Assembly: GCF_014280235.1 (NCBI RefSeq)
Contig: NZ_CP047940.1
Location: 1,426,001 to 1,490,000 of the forward strand
Source of the DNA: Cyanobium sp. NS01
GTDB taxonomy: Bacteria > Cyanobacteriota > Cyanobacteriia > PCC-6307 > Cyanobiaceae
Direction: 5' to 3'
Length of the DNA stretch: 64,000 nucleotides
The notes under the pieces were generated by a model that did not search any database, was not told the DNA's origin, and saw nothing but the letters and a program-made list of their open reading frames with translations. A program made the translations under genes and the position numbers. This document shows, piece by piece, positions 54,942 to 64,000 of this stretch. The first letter of the stretch is position 1. Every line of letters begins with the position of its first letter.

Positions 54942-57203
54942 TTGAGCCAGTGGCTCCAGATCTGGCTGGAGGCCGGCCGCGAGGGGCAGGTGTTCACCTA
55001 CGCCCGTCCGCCGGAGCTGGCCGTGAAGCTGGGCGACCTCGTGCGGGTCCGGCTGCAGGGGCGGCCCCACAGCGGCCTGGTGGTGGAGGAGCTCGAAGCC
55101 TTGCCGGCAGCCCTCGCAGGCAAGGCCATCCAACCCGTGGAGGCCGTGCTGCAGAGCGCCGCGGTGGACGAGCACTGGCGCGCGCTGATCACGGCGGTGG
55201 CCCGCCAGTGCCACACCAGCAGCTTCCGCACCCTCAAGAGCGCCCTGCCGCCGGGTTGGCTTGGCCAGCGCGGCCATCGAGCCGGGGCGAACCGCCAGCC
55301 GCTGCTGGCCCTGCGGGCGACCCGCCGGCCCGAACCCCACGAGCGCCTCAGTGCCCGCCAGCAGGAGCTGCTGAACCAGCTCGCTGCCGCCGCCGGCCCC
55401 CTGCCGCTGCGGCAGCTGTGCCGCCCCGGTGGCTTCAGCCGGGGCGTGGCCCAGGCGCTGGAACAGCGGGGGCTGGTGGAGCGGCTCTCCCTGCCAGCCG
55501 AGGCCTTTCCCCAGGCCTTGCTGGCGGGGCACGGAGCAGGGGCTGATCCAGAACCACCGAACGTGGGGCTCGAACCGCTCCAACGGCTCACCCCGGCCCA
55601 GGCCGAGGCCCTGGAGGCGATTCTGGCGGCCCAGCCGGGCCAGACCCTGCTGCTCTGGGGCGTCACCGGTTCCGGCAAGACCGAGGTGTATCTGCAGGCT
55701 GCCGCCGCGGCCCTGGCCCGGGGGCGCAGCGCCCTGGTGCTCACCCCGGAGATCGGCCTGATCCCCCAGCTGCTGGAGCGCTGCCGCCGCCGCTTCGGCG
55801 CTGCCGTCGTGGAGTACCACAGCGGCCTCAGCGACGGCGCCCGGGTGGCCGCCTGGCGGCGCTGCCTGCAAGGCCGACCCCTGCTGGCGGTGGGCACCCG
55901 CTCCGCCGTGTTTCTGCCCCTGGCCCGGCTCGACCTGATCGTGCTGGACGAGGAGCACGACAGCTCCTACAAGCAGGAGAGTCCGATGCCCTGTTACCAC
56001 GCCCGCGACGTGGCCCGGATCAGGGTGCGGCAGGGCGGCGGATGCCTGCTGCTGGGCAGTGCCACGCCGGCCCTGGAGACCTGGCTGGCCTGCCAGGGAG
56101 AGGCAGCCGAGCCGGTGCGGCTGTTGCGGCTGCGCGAGCGCATCGGCGGCCGCCCCCTGCCGCCGGTGCGGCTGGTGGACATGCGCCATGAGCTGGCCGA
56201 GGGGCACCGCAGCCTGCTCAGCCGGGCCCTGCTGCAGCGGCTGCAGGGGGTGCAGGCCAGGGGGGAACAGGCCGTGGTGCTGGTGCCCCGCCGCGGTTAC
56301 CACACCTTCCTGAGCTGCCGCAGCTGCGGCGAGGCGGTGCTCTGCCCCCACTGCGACGTGCCCATGACGGTGCACCGCGGCAGCGGCGGCCGGGAGTGGC
56401 TTCGCTGCCACTGGTGCGACCACCGGGCCGACATCAGCCACCGCTGCGGCCACTGCGGCTCCACGGCCTTCAAGCCCTTCGGCGCCGGCACCCAGAGGGT
56501 GCTGGAGCAGCTGGCCCAGGAACTGGAGGGCCTGCGGGTGCTGCGCTTCGACCGCGACAGCACCCGCGGCCGCGATGGCCACGGCCAGCTGTTGGCCCGC
56601 TTCGCCGCCGGGGAGGCCGACGTGCTGGTGGGCACCCAGATGCTGGCCAAGGGGATGGACCTGCCCCGGGTGACCCTGGCGGCCGTGCTGGCGGCCGACA
56701 GCCTGCTGCACCGGCCCGATCTGCGCTCCTCCGAACACTGCCTGCAGCTGCTGCTGCAGCTGGCGGGCCGGGCCGGCAGGGGCGAGCTGCCCGGCGAGGT
56801 GCTGGTGCAGACCTACAGCCCCGAGCACCCGGTGATCGCCCACCTGGTGGACGGCCGCTACGACCGTTTCCTGGCCAGCGAACTGGCCCTGCGCCGCAGC
56901 GGCGCCCAGGTGCCCTTCAGCCGCGCCTGCCTGCTGCGCTTCAGCGGCCCCAGTGCCAGTGGCACCGCCACCGCGGCGGCAGCGATCGCCGAGCTGCTGC
57001 GGCCGGCCCTCGAGGCCAGCGGCTGGTGGCTGATCGGCCCGGCCCCGGCACCGGTGGCCCGGGTGGCTGGCCGCAGCCGCTGGCAACTGCTGCTGCACGG
57101 TCCTGCCGGCGCGCCCCTGCCCCTGCCGGGTGAGGCGGAGCTGCGGCGCTCCCTGCCGGCCGCCGTGGCCCTGGCGATCGATCCCGATCCGCTCAGCCTG
57201 TAG
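54942..57203 (+). CDS. priA: Primosomal replication-restart helicase PriA
   Basis: 753 residues from a TTG; an in-frame stop just upstream excludes earlier starts. Walker A GVTGSGKTEVYL is near residue 240, the DEEH box appears as IVLDEEHDSSYKQ, and the two zinc sites of four Cys each are in CRSCGEAVLCPHC and CHWCDHRADISHRCGHC. PriA reloads the replication machinery at stalled forks. The 3' end is 15 bases from the convergent DUF3153 gene. Confidence 0.95.
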   Translation: MSQWLQIWLEAGREGQVFTYARPPELAVKLGDLVRVRLQGRPHSGLVVEELEALPAALAGKAIQPVEAVLQSAAVDEHWRALITAVARQCHTSSFRTLKSALPPGWLGQRGHRAGANRQPLLALRATRRPEPHERLSARQQELLNQLAAAAGPLPLRQLCRPGGFSRGVAQALEQRGLVERLSLPAEAFPQALLAGHGAGADPEPPNVGLEPLQRLTPAQAEALEAILAAQPGQTLLLWGVTGSGKTEVYLQAAAAALARGRSALVLTPEIGLIPQLLERCRRRFGAAVVEYHSGLSDGARVAAWRRCLQGRPLLAVGTRSAVFLPLARLDLIVLDEEHDSSYKQESPMPCYHARDVARIRVRQGGGCLLLGSATPALETWLACQGEAAEPVRLLRLRERIGGRPLPPVRLVDMRHELAEGHRSLLSRALLQRLQGVQARGEQAVVLVPRRGYHTFLSCRSCGEAVLCPHCDVPMTVHRGSGGREWLRCHWCDHRADISHRCGHCGSTAFKPFGAGTQRVLEQLAQELEGLRVLRFDRDSTRGRDGHGQLLARFAAGEADVLVGTQMLAKGMDLPRVTLAAVLAADSLLHRPDLRSSEHCLQLLLQLAGRAGRGELPGEVLVQTYSPEHPVIAHLVDGRYDRFLASELALRRSGAQVPFSRACLLRFSGPSASGTATAAAAIAELLRPALEASGWWLIGPAPAPVARVAGRSRWQLLLHGPAGAPLPLPGEAELRRSLPAAVALAIDPDPLSL

Positions 57204-57218
57204 CTGCAGTCACCAGGC

Positions 57219-58325
57219 CTAGGCCGGCAACTGGGGCAGACCAAAACCCAGCTGCTGGCGCAGCCGGCTCAGCGCGGCCACCAGCCCCAGGGCGAGCAGA
57301 ATCAGCCCCGCCCCCAGGCCCAGGGGACTCCAGCGCCAGCAGCTGAGCTCCAGCCGGTTCTCGGCGCCCAGGCGCAGCGGCCAGCGCACGCCCCTGGTGC
57401 CAGGAATGGTCTGCACCGATTCCGGACCGGCCCGGCGGATCGCCGCCAGCCTCAGCGGCTCGAGGTCGAGGCTGAAGTCGGCGCCAGGCACAGGATCCGC
57501 GCCGCGCAGATCCACCGCCACCGACAGCCGCTGCTGCACCCCCAGCAGCCAGTTGCGCTCCTGCCAGCGCAGCTGCGGCACAGGCAGCTCCACCCCCGCC
57601 AGGCGAGCAGCGTCTTCGAGGTTGGCCGCCAGCAACTCCAGGGCCTGGGCCGCCGGCATCGTGGCTCCCAGCACGTGGTCGTGACCGGGCTCACTGGCGC
57701 CGTCGGGCCTGAGGCCCGCCTGCTGCAGTGCCTGCAGCACACCCCGCTCCCAGGGGGTCACCACAGCCGTGGAGCCCCGCTCCAGCCGCTGGCCCACCTG
57801 CAGCCGGCCCGGTCCTTGGAAATGCAGCTCAGCGCGCACGCTGCCGCAGCCCCCCAGCAGCAGGCTGAGCAACAACAGCACCAGCACCAGGGCCGCGAAG
57901 CCCAGGGGCGCCCGGGTGGGGCCCACCGGCGGCGCCGGCGGCGGCGGCGGCCGTTGGGCGCGACGGCTGCGGGCCACCTGCTGCAGCCGGCCGGTGACCG
58001 ATTCGGCCTCACCCAGCTCCGGCAGGGTGATCGACCAGCGGCGCGGTCGCTCCAGGGCCGGCGCCTCCAGCACCTCCAGCAGGTCCTTGGCCTGGGCGCG
58101 AAGGGTGGCATCGGAGCAGCGTTTCACCTGGCGGCAGCAGGCGATCGCCCGCACCGCATTGCCCTGCCCCATCCAGGCCGTGGCCATCAGCAGCTGGATC
58201 TGGGCCCCCTCCGGCGTGGCGGGCGGAAAGCTCGACACCAGGGGCTCCAGAGCGCCCAGGGCCTGGCCGTAGTCGCCGCGCTCCAGGCAGCGCCGGGCCC
58301 CGGCGCACGGATCCTCGGCCTCCAT
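57219..58325 (-). CDS. DUF3153 membrane protein with N-terminal tetratricopeptide-like part
   Basis: 368 residues from the ATG at 58325. Residues 5-75 are helical and TPR-like (CLERGDYGQALGALEPLV then ATAWMGQGNAVRAIACCRQV). A Pro-rich linker leads to a hydrophobic segment ending in LLLLSLLLGGCG (near residue 150), then a DUF3153 domain and a final transmembrane segment (LGLGAGLILLALGLVAAL). DUF3153 proteins occur in cyanobacteria and plastids; function unknown. Two bases after argB on the same strand, so co-transcribed. Confidence 0.8.
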   Translation of the reverse strand: MEAEDPCAGARRCLERGDYGQALGALEPLVSSFPPATPEGAQIQLLMATAWMGQGNAVRAIACCRQVKRCSDATLRAQAKDLLEVLEAPALERPRRWSITLPELGEAESVTGRLQQVARSRRAQRPPPPPAPPVGPTRAPLGFAALVLVLLLLSLLLGGCGSVRAELHFQGPGRLQVGQRLERGSTAVVTPWERGVLQALQQAGLRPDGASEPGHDHVLGATMPAAQALELLAANLEDAARLAGVELPVPQLRWQERNWLLGVQQRLSVAVDLRGADPVPGADFSLDLEPLRLAAIRRAGPESVQTIPGTRGVRWPLRLGAENRLELSCWRWSPLGLGAGLILLALGLVAALSRLRQQLGFGLPQLPA

Positions 58326-58327
58326 GC

Positions 58328-59230
58328 TCACGGCCTGCCGTCCAGCAACTGGGGACTGCCCACCACCATCGTGCCGATGCCGGCATCGGTGAACACCTCC
58401 AGCAGCACGGCATGGGGGACACGGCCATCGATGATGTGGGCGGCGGCAACCCCCTGGGCCAGGGCCCGGATGCAGCACTCGGTCTTGGGGGTCATGCCCC
58501 CCTCCACCACGCCACTGGCGATCAGCTCGCGGGCACCGGCCAGGGTGAGCTGGCGCACCAGGGTGGAGGGATCGTGGCGGTCGCGCAGGATCCCGGGGGT
58601 GTCGGTGAGCAGGATCAGCTTCTCCGCCTGCAGGGCTGCGGCCAGCTCCCCCGCCACCGTGTCGGCATTGATGTTGTGGGCCTGGCCCTCGGGGTCGGCG
58701 GCCACACTGGAGATCACCGGCACGTAGCCGGCCTCGAGCAGGGGCAGCAGCACGGCGGGATTCACCGCAGCCACCTCCCCCACCAGGCCGTTGCGGCCCT
58801 CGCCGTAGGGCCTGGCCGTGACCAGGGACCCATCGCTGCCGCAGAGCCCCACGGCCCTGCCCCCCAGCCTGTTGAGGCCGTTGACGATCTGCTTGTTGAC
58901 CCGGCCCACCAGCACCATCTCCACCACATCCATGGTTTCGGGGGTGGTGACCCTCAGGCCTCCCTTGAACTCGGGCTCGATCTGCAGACGGGCCAGCCAG
59001 TCGTTGATCTCCGGGCCGCCGCCATGCACGATCACCGGCCGCACCCCCACCGAGGTGAGCAGGGCCAGATCGCGGTACACAGCCTGCCTCAGATCGGCGC
59101 GGGCCATGGCGGCGCCGCCGTACTTCACCACCACCCGGCGGCCCCGGAAGCGCTGGATGTAGGGAAGGGCCTCGCTGAGTACGGACACCCGCAGGGCATC
59201 GGTGTGGCTGATGGCGTTGTCGGAGCTCAC
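58328..59230 (-). CDS. argB: Acetylglutamate kinase
   Basis: 300 residues from the GTG at 59230; the frame is open further upstream but family proteins start here. It phosphorylates N-acetylglutamate, the controlled step of arginine synthesis. The glycine loops VVKYGGAAM and [12 protein letters not shown], and the C-terminal [16 protein letters not shown] and [15 protein letters not shown] are intact. In cyanobacteria ArgB is activated by PII; the N-terminal helix for arginine feedback is present ([11 protein letters not shown]). Confidence 0.95.
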   Translation of the reverse strand: MSSDNAISHTDALRVSVLSEALPYIQRFRGRRVVVKYGGAAMARADLRQAVYRDLALLTSVGVRPVIVHGGGPEINDWLARLQIEPEFKGGLRVTTPETMDVVEMVLVGRVNKQIVNGLNRLGGRAVGLCGSDGSLVTARPYGEGRNGLVGEVAAVNPAVLLPLLEAGYVPVISSVAADPEGQAHNINADTVAGELAAALQAEKLILLTDTPGILRDRHDPSTLVRQLTLAGARELIASGVVEGGMTPKTECCIRALAQGVAAAHIIDGRVPHAVLLEVFTDAGIGTMVVGSPQLLDGRP

Positions 59231-59297
59231 GGCAACAGGAGGGCTGAAATCTGGAGGGGGAAAGGGGGGCCGCCAGGGGCCCGGGCAAGGGCCGAGC

Positions 59298-59843
59298 TCA
59301 GGCGGCCGGGGAGAGCAGGAGACGGAGGTTGAAGCGGCGGCCGTCCAGGGGCTCGAGCTCAGCGGTAAGGCCCTCGCCGAAGAAGCGACCCAGGCGCTCC
59401 TGCTTGGCCTGCCAGCGCTCGAAGGGCACGCCGCCGGCGTCAAAGCAGAGCCTGAGGCCATAGCGCCCCTGCTCATCCAGCTCCTGCACGGACAGCAACT
59501 GGGGCGGGGCATCCTCATCCCAGAGCTTGAGCACCTCCAGCGAGCTCTCCAGGTGGGCCTTCTGGCCGTAGCGCCAGCGCATCACATCGCCGAGCAGCTT
59601 GCGCAGGGGTTCGCTCTCGGGCAACTGACGCAGGGCGCTGTGGACAGCGGCCGGTGTGACGCGCCGTGGCGGCGGCAGCTCCGACGACTTCAGTGCCAGC
59701 CCGCCCAGCAGGATGGGGATGCCATAGAAGATCGTCGGCAGGCTCAGGTTCGGGTTGCCGGAGGCATAGCCGATCCAGCCGATCACCGAGAGGGCGGCCC
59801 CGGCCAGGGTGACCAGGCTGCCGGGCGAGAAAAGTGCTTGCAT
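59298..59843 (-). CDS. DUF2854 membrane protein
   Basis: 181 residues. Two N-terminal hydrophobic segments ([19 protein letters not shown] and [18 protein letters not shown]) with an NPNL turn between are the DUF2854 hallmark, followed by a soluble domain ([20 protein letters not shown]). The family is shared by cyanobacteria and plants. Role unknown. It is 67 bases upstream of argB on the same strand. Confidence 0.82.
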   Translation of the reverse strand: MQALFSPGSLVTLAGAALSVIGWIGYASGNPNLSLPTIFYGIPILLGGLALKSSELPPPRRVTPAAVHSALRQLPESEPLRKLLGDVMRWRYGQKAHLESSLEVLKLWDEDAPPQLLSVQELDEQGRYGLRLCFDAGGVPFERWQAKQERLGRFFGEGLTAELEPLDGRRFNLRLLLSPAA

Positions 59844-59876
59844 GACGCCATCTTCCTGTACGCCGTGGGCCCCGAG

Positions 59877-60104
59877 ATGATCAGTGATCCAAGCCGCCCC
59901 GTGGACGGCCCCGGCGAGCCGGAGCCCGCAGCCGCGATCAGCACGGCGGATCTGATCAGCCAGCTCCAGGCGGACCGCCTGTGGCTGCTGCGCCAGATCG
60001 ACGCCGGCGCCTGGCCGGAATGGCGCCTGGATCTGGCCGCCCTGGAACGCGAACTGGGCGAACTGCTGGATCGTGTCGGCCCCGACCAGGCCAACGCCGG
60101 CTGA
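59877..60104 (+). CDS. Small acidic hypothetical protein
   Basis: 75 residues from the ATG at 59877. A Pro/Ala/Glu-rich start is followed by a compact helical unit (DLISQLQADRLWLLRQIDAG then LDLAALERELGELLDRV), composition typical of small conserved cyanobacterial proteins. Divergent from the DUF2854 gene, and its stop is three bases from the convergent ssb-like stop. Family not recognised. Confidence 0.55.
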   Translation: MISDPSRPVDGPGEPEPAAAISTADLISQLQADRLWLLRQIDAGAWPEWRLDLAALERELGELLDRVGPDQANAG

Positions 60105-60107
60105 GGC

Positions 60108-60632
60108 TCAGAACGGAATGTCGTCGTCTCCCTCCGGCATGTCCGGCACCAGGGGCGAGGTGTTCCAGGTGGGGGGCTCGACGCGGGCGGGCTGAGCCGC
60201 GGCGGGCGGAGCGGAGCGGGCCGGTGTGGGAGCGGCAGGAACAGGGCGCGCTGGAGCGGCGCCCGTGCGGGTCGCCCCGGGGGCCGGAGCCCCCGCCTGG
60301 GCAGCAGCCATCGGGGCGGACGCCATCCCTGCTCCAAGGGGGTGGAGGCGCGACAGGGTGAACTCCGCCCGTTTCTCCTTGACCCCGTCCTGCCGGGTGA
60401 CCGTGCTCATGCGCAGGCGGCCCTCGATCATCAGCCGCTGACCCACCTGCACCCGGTTCTGCAGGTCCTGGGCCAGGTTGCCCCAGCCCACCACTTTGAG
60501 CTGGCCGGCCGGATCGTCAGGCCGCAGGCCGTCGAACTGCACCGCCATCTCGGCGACGGGCGTCTGGTTGTCCTGGGTGTAGCGGATCTGGGGTGCTTCC
60601 AGCACATCCACTTCCAACAGACAGTGATTCAC
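60108..60632 (-). CDS. Single-stranded DNA-binding protein (SSB-like)
   Basis: 174 residues from the GTG at 60632. The OB fold occupies residues 1-110 (NHCLLEVDVLEAPQIRYTQD, then MAVQFDGL, VVGWGNLAQDLQ and GQRLMIEGRLRM). A Pro/Ala-rich linker ends in the acidic tip PEGDDDIPF, through which SSB recruits repair and replication partners. Compared with bacterial Ssb the OB fold is divergent, as in the second, cyanobacterial-type SSB. It is divergent from the cobK-like gene. Confidence 0.85.
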   Translation of the reverse strand: MNHCLLEVDVLEAPQIRYTQDNQTPVAEMAVQFDGLRPDDPAGQLKVVGWGNLAQDLQNRVQVGQRLMIEGRLRMSTVTRQDGVKEKRAEFTLSRLHPLGAGMASAPMAAAQAGAPAPGATRTGAAPARPVPAAPTPARSAPPAAAQPARVEPPTWNTSPLVPDMPEGDDDIPF

Positions 60633-60727
60633 GCCCCAGCCAGCGGCACAGCGTGTCCATCTTGCCGGATGCCAGAGGGCTTGCCGGATGGCTTCGGGGG
60701 CAGACTGATGCAGCGAGGGGGGATTCG

Positions 60728-61570
60728 ATGCCAGGCTCCCGGGCACCGGTGCTTGCCGCGCGCGGCCGCCTCTGGCTGTTCGCCGGCACGGGGGAGGGGC
60801 CTCCCTTGGCCGCTGCCCTGCAACGGCAGGGCTGGTGCCTGCGGGTGAGCGTGGTGAGCCCCGAGGCCGGCCAGGCCTATGGAGAGCTGCCGCACCTCGA
60901 GCTGTTCAGCGGAGCCCTGGCCGGCCCCCAGGCCCTGGAGCTGGCCCTGCGGCAGGCCCGGGAGCAGGGGGATCCCTTTGCCCTGGTGCTCGATGCCACC
61001 CATCCCTTTGCGACCACGATCAAGGCCACCCTGGCCGCCGGCTGCCTGGCAGCGCGCCTGCCCCTGCTGCGGCTGCAGCGCCCCTGGTGCGATCAGCAGG
61101 AGGGCGACGGCCCCGGGGCGGACGCGGCCGGCGCCGCCCTGCTGGCCGGGTTGGCGGCACTGGAGCATGAGCCGCTGGCGGGCACCCGCCTGCTGCTGGC
61201 CCTGGGCGCGCGCCAGCTGCCGGCTGCGGTGAGCCGCAGCCCGGGGGCACGCCATCACGCCCGGCTGCTGCCGACGGCCTTCGGGCTGCAGCAGGCCATG
61301 GCGGCGGGACTGCCGGCCGAGCGGGTGGCCTGCCTGCGGCCCACGCGCTCCGGACAGGTCGAAACCGCCCTGCTGCGTCGCTGGGGGATCGAGGTGATCC
61401 TGGCGCGCCAGTCTGGCGGCGAACCGGAGCAGCGCTGGCGCCGGATCGCCCACAGCCAGGGCTGCCGGCTGTTGCTGCTGCGGCGCCCGCCGGAGGAGCC
61501 CGGCCGGACGGTTCTGGGCCAGGAGGCCTTGCTGGCCCACCTGGCCGCCTGGCCCGGGGCGACCGGCTAG
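60728..61570 (+). CDS. Precorrin-6A/cobalt-precorrin-6A reductase (CobK/CbiJ family)
   Basis: 280 residues from the ATG at 60728. The N-terminus RLWLFAGTGEGPPLAAALQ is the GTGEG nucleotide-binding loop of CobK/CbiJ, and LDATHPFATTIKATL holds the conserved DATHPFA motif. It reduces the precorrin-6A ring in corrin (cobalamin) synthesis. No cobalamin riboswitch was recognised in the 95 bases between it and the ssb-like gene. Its stop overlaps by four bases the convergent kinase stop. Confidence 0.88.
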   Translation: MPGSRAPVLAARGRLWLFAGTGEGPPLAAALQRQGWCLRVSVVSPEAGQAYGELPHLELFSGALAGPQALELALRQAREQGDPFALVLDATHPFATTIKATLAAGCLAARLPLLRLQRPWCDQQEGDGPGADAAGAALLAGLAALEHEPLAGTRLLLALGARQLPAAVSRSPGARHHARLLPTAFGLQQAMAAGLPAERVACLRPTRSGQVETALLRRWGIEVILARQSGGEPEQRWRRIAHSQGCRLLLLRRPPEEPGRTVLGQEALLAHLAAWPGATG

Positions 61571-62568
61571 GCGCCCGCGCCCAGGTGTGCGGCCGCCAGG
61601 GCCTGGAGGTCCTGCTGGGGCCTGGGGCCGAGCTGGGTCACCACCTGGCCGGCACAGAGGGAGCCGAGGCGGCCACAGCGCTCGGCGCTCCAGCCCTGGG
61701 CCAGGCCGTACAGGAATCCGGCGGCATAGAGATCGCCGGCGCCGGTGGTGTCCACCAGCGGGCCCAGCCGGAAGGGCTCGATCACGTGGCTGCTGGGACC
61801 TTCCAGCACCAGGGATCCCGCCTCGCTGCGGGTGAGGGCGGCGATGCGGCAGCGCCCCCTCACCTGCTCCACCGCCGCCTCGAAGCTCTCGCTTCCATAC
61901 AGCGACAGGATTTCCTGTTGGTTGGCGAACAGGATGTCGACATGGCCATCGACGAGCTCCTGGAAGCTGTCGCGGTGGCGCTCCACACAGAAGGCATCCG
62001 AGAGGCTGAGGGCCACCTGGCCACCGTGGGCGCGGGCCACCTCCGCCGCCGCGATGAAGGCCTGTTTGGCGGCCTCGCTGTCCCAGAGATAGCCCTCCAG
62101 GTAGAGCAGCTTGGCGTCAGCCACCATCGAGAGATCGAGATCGGCGGGGTCGAGGCCCACCGACGCGCCCAGGTAGGTGCACATGGTGCGCTGGGCATCA
62201 GGGCTCACCAGGATCAGGCAGCGGGCCGTGGAGGGACCGCCGGTGGCCGCGGGCGTGTCGAAGCGGGCCCCGGCGGCGCGGATGTCATGGGCAAAGATGG
62301 CGCCGAGTTGGTCGTCACGCACCCGGCCGATGAAGCCGGCCCGCCCGCCCAGCTGGGCCACCCCGGCCAGGGTGTTGGCGGCCGAACCGCCGGAGGTTTC
62401 CAGCCCAGCCCCCAGCCGGGCGTAGAGCTGCTCAGCCTGCTCGGCATCCACCAAGGCCATGCTGCCCTTGGTGAGGCCTTCGCTGGCGAGGAAGGCGTCG
62501 TCGGCGTGCACCAGCACATCCACGATGGCGTTGCCGATGCCGACGACATCGAGACTCTTGACGGTCAT
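61567..62568 (-). CDS. PfkB-family sugar or adenosine kinase
   Basis: 333 residues. The two PfkB signatures are present: SGGSAANTLAGVAQLGG near residue 60 and DTTGAGDLYAAGFLYG near residue 285, the latter with the catalytic Asp and anion hole. The N-terminus VVGIGNAIVDVLVHADDAF is that of the adenosine kinase-like/YdjH group. Substrate not certain; adenosine kinase or a sugar kinase are the candidates. Five bases downstream of purA on the same strand, which favours a purine role. Confidence 0.88.
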   Translation of the reverse strand: MTVKSLDVVGIGNAIVDVLVHADDAFLASEGLTKGSMALVDAEQAEQLYARLGAGLETSGGSAANTLAGVAQLGGRAGFIGRVRDDQLGAIFAHDIRAAGARFDTPAATGGPSTARCLILVSPDAQRTMCTYLGASVGLDPADLDLSMVADAKLLYLEGYLWDSEAAKQAFIAAAEVARAHGGQVALSLSDAFCVERHRDSFQELVDGHVDILFANQQEILSLYGSESFEAAVEQVRGRCRIAALTRSEAGSLVLEGPSSHVIEPFRLGPLVDTTGAGDLYAAGFLYGLAQGWSAERCGRLGSLCAGQVVTQLGPRPQQDLQALAAAHLGAGA

Positions 62569-62573
62569 GGGGT

Positions 62574-63893
62574 TCAGGCGCTGAGGAGGGCGCGTTTGGG
62601 GCCGTGGATCGGGTCTTCCATCACGATGGTCTGGTCGCGATCGGCCCCCAGGGAGATGATCGCGATCGGCACCTCCATCAGCTCAGCCAGGAAGCGCAGG
62701 TAGCTCATCGCCGTGGCGGGGAGCTCATCAAAGGTGCGGCATTCGGCCGTGGAGCTCTGCCAGCCCGGCAGGGTCTCGTAGATCGGCTTGCAGCGGGCGA
62801 ACACCTCGGCGCTGCTGGGGAAGTGCTCGATGCGCTGGCCGTCGAGTTCGTAGGCCACGCACACCTGGATGGCATCGAGTTCATCGAGCACGTCGAGCTT
62901 GGTCACCGCCAGGCAGTCGAGCCCGTTCACCTCCACGGCGTAGCGGCCGATCACACCATCGAACCAGCCGCAGCGCCGGCGGCGCCCGGTGGTGGTGCCG
63001 TACTCGCCGCCGCGATCGCAGAGGTGGTCGTTGAGGCTGCCCTCCAACTCAGTGGGGAAGGGGCCCTCGCCGACCCGGGTCGTGTAGGCCTTGGCCACGC
63101 CGATCACCCGGTCGATCAGGGTGGGGCCCACGCCGGCGCCGATGCAGGCGCCGCCGCTCACCGGATTGGACGAGGTGACGTAGGGGTAGGTGCCGTGGTC
63201 GAGGTCGAGCAGCGTGCCCTGGGCCCCCTCGAACAGGATGTTCTGCCGGGCGCGGGCCGCCTCGTGGATGGTGCGGGTGCAGTCCACCACGTGGGGGGCG
63301 AGGCGCTCGCCGTAGCCCAGGTAGTCCTCCACCACGGACTCAAAGTTCAGGGGCTCGATGCCGTAGAGCTTCTCGAGGATTTCGTTCTTCTCGGCCAGGG
63401 GACCGGCGAGGCGATCCCGCAGCCGGTCGCCATCGAGCAGGTCGATGACGCGGATGCCGTTGCGCTCGGCCTTGTCGGCATAGGTGGGGCCGATGCCGCG
63501 GCCGGTGGTGCCGATGCGCCGGTCGCCGCGACGCTGCTCCATGGCCTGATCCAGCAGGCGGTGGTAGGGCATGGTCACATGGGCCGTGGAGGCGAGCCGC
63601 AGGCCGCTCACGTCGATGCCGAAGCCCAGCAGCATGTCCAGCTCCTCCAGCATCACCCGCGGGTCCACCACGGTGCCCGAACCGATCAGGCAGATGGTGT
63701 CGGGATAGAGGATGCCGGAGGGGATCAGGTGCAGCTTCAGCACCTTGTCGTCAACGACGATCGTGTGGCCGGCGTTCACCCCGCCCTGGTAACGCACCAC
63801 CACATCTGCCGAGCGGCTCAGCAGATCGGTGATCTTGCCCTTGCCCTCGTCACCCCACTGCGCACCGATGACGACGACGTTGGCCAAGGACAC
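62574..63893 (-). CDS. purA: Adenylosuccinate synthetase
   Basis: 439 residues. It joins aspartate to IMP with GTP, the first step from IMP to AMP. The N-terminal [18 protein letters not shown], the IMP-binding [13 protein letters not shown], and the GTP motif [10 protein letters not shown] are intact. Length is typical. It is probably in one operon with the PfkB-type kinase. Confidence 0.97.
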   Translation of the reverse strand: MSLANVVVIGAQWGDEGKGKITDLLSRSADVVVRYQGGVNAGHTIVVDDKVLKLHLIPSGILYPDTICLIGSGTVVDPRVMLEELDMLLGFGIDVSGLRLASTAHVTMPYHRLLDQAMEQRRGDRRIGTTGRGIGPTYADKAERNGIRVIDLLDGDRLRDRLAGPLAEKNEILEKLYGIEPLNFESVVEDYLGYGERLAPHVVDCTRTIHEAARARQNILFEGAQGTLLDLDHGTYPYVTSSNPVSGGACIGAGVGPTLIDRVIGVAKAYTTRVGEGPFPTELEGSLNDHLCDRGGEYGTTTGRRRRCGWFDGVIGRYAVEVNGLDCLAVTKLDVLDELDAIQVCVAYELDGQRIEHFPSSAEVFARCKPIYETLPGWQSSTAECRTFDELPATAMSYLRFLAELMEVPIAIISLGADRDQTIVMEDPIHGPKRALLSA

Positions 63894-63971
63894 GGCGGCC
63901 CGCAGCCGCTTCAGAGCACAACTGCAGAGACTCTCAGATCAAGGTCCCGTTCGTCAAAAGAACCGGCCGGC

Positions 63972-64000
63972 TCAGGCGCCGCGCACCACGTTCTTCTCGG
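63972..64000 (-). CDS. C-terminal tail of a gene cut by the window edge, possibly psb27
   Basis: Only the last eight codons (EKNVVRGA) and the stop are visible. In picocyanobacteria purA is often followed on the same strand, upstream, by psb27, whose protein ends in a basic helical tail like this, so psb27 is the guess from gene order. The sequence alone does not prove it. Confidence 0.35.

Noticed and set aside
58326-59288. Extension of the DUF3153 frame upstream through argB
   Set aside because: The upstream part is argB read out of frame; ATG 58325 gives a sensible N-terminus.
60633-60727. A cobalamin riboswitch in front of the cobK-like gene
   Set aside because: The gap is under 100 bases and I saw no B12-box-like sequence.

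Overview
The window is GC-rich DNA from a unicellular cyanobacterium, most likely a Cyanobium/Synechococcus-type picocyanobacterium. This rests on a cytochrome c6 gene (petJ), a cyanobacterial GlgB, tetrapyrrole genes (hemE, hemC, a cobK-like gene), a group 1 sigma factor with a Lys/Ala-rich N-terminal extension, and several families typical of cyanobacteria (DUF1824, DUF2854, DUF3153, DUF2721). Identification is by eye from the translated sequence; no database search was run.

Layout. 1-9.1 kb: ordinary chromosome with a DUF4332 fragment, a CocE-type hydrolase, glgB, hemE, an SDR protein and petJ. 9.06-12.23 kb: a glycine/tryptophan-rich protein gene cut in two by an intact IS21-family element (9493..11969) with 49-bp inverted ends and a 5-bp target duplication; removing the element and one duplication copy restores the frame. 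12.3-17.2 kb: clpB, an SDR gene and a flavin oxidoreductase. 17.3-22.1 kb: a zinc-uptake cluster of a CobW/ZNG GTPase, a WD40 protein and znuA-znuC-znuB, with two near-identical Zur-like palindromes upstream of cobW and znuA.

22.2-45.5 kb: an accessory island. It opens and closes near two directly oriented metallothionein genes, the second lacking exactly 25 codons. Between them lie an IS3-family element with a 4-bp target duplication, a RES/Xre toxin-antitoxin pair, a broken ardC antirestriction gene, a complete type 1 BREX phage-defence operon (brxA-brxB-brxC-pglX-pglZ-brxL), an Mrr-type endonuclease with an EVE/PUA-like N-terminus, a DUF4236 protein, a hydrolase and a vapBC pair with a deleted toxin. 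Two features of the BREX operon stand out. The pglX specificity region is AT-rich and foreign-looking, starting directly after the catalytic NPPY motif. BrxL ends in an MIT_C-like domain where a Lon-protease-like domain would be expected. The island closes with an AraC regulator and a divergent NmrA-type reductase that look acquired together.

45.5-64 kb: core chromosome again, with pterin dehydratase, YjbQ, a DCC thiol-disulfide protein, OsmC, M32 carboxypeptidase, ppa, an L,D-transpeptidase, hemC, rpoD/sigA, priA, argB, a DUF2854 gene, an SSB-like gene, a cobK-like gene, a PfkB-family kinase, purA, and the tail of one more gene at the right edge.
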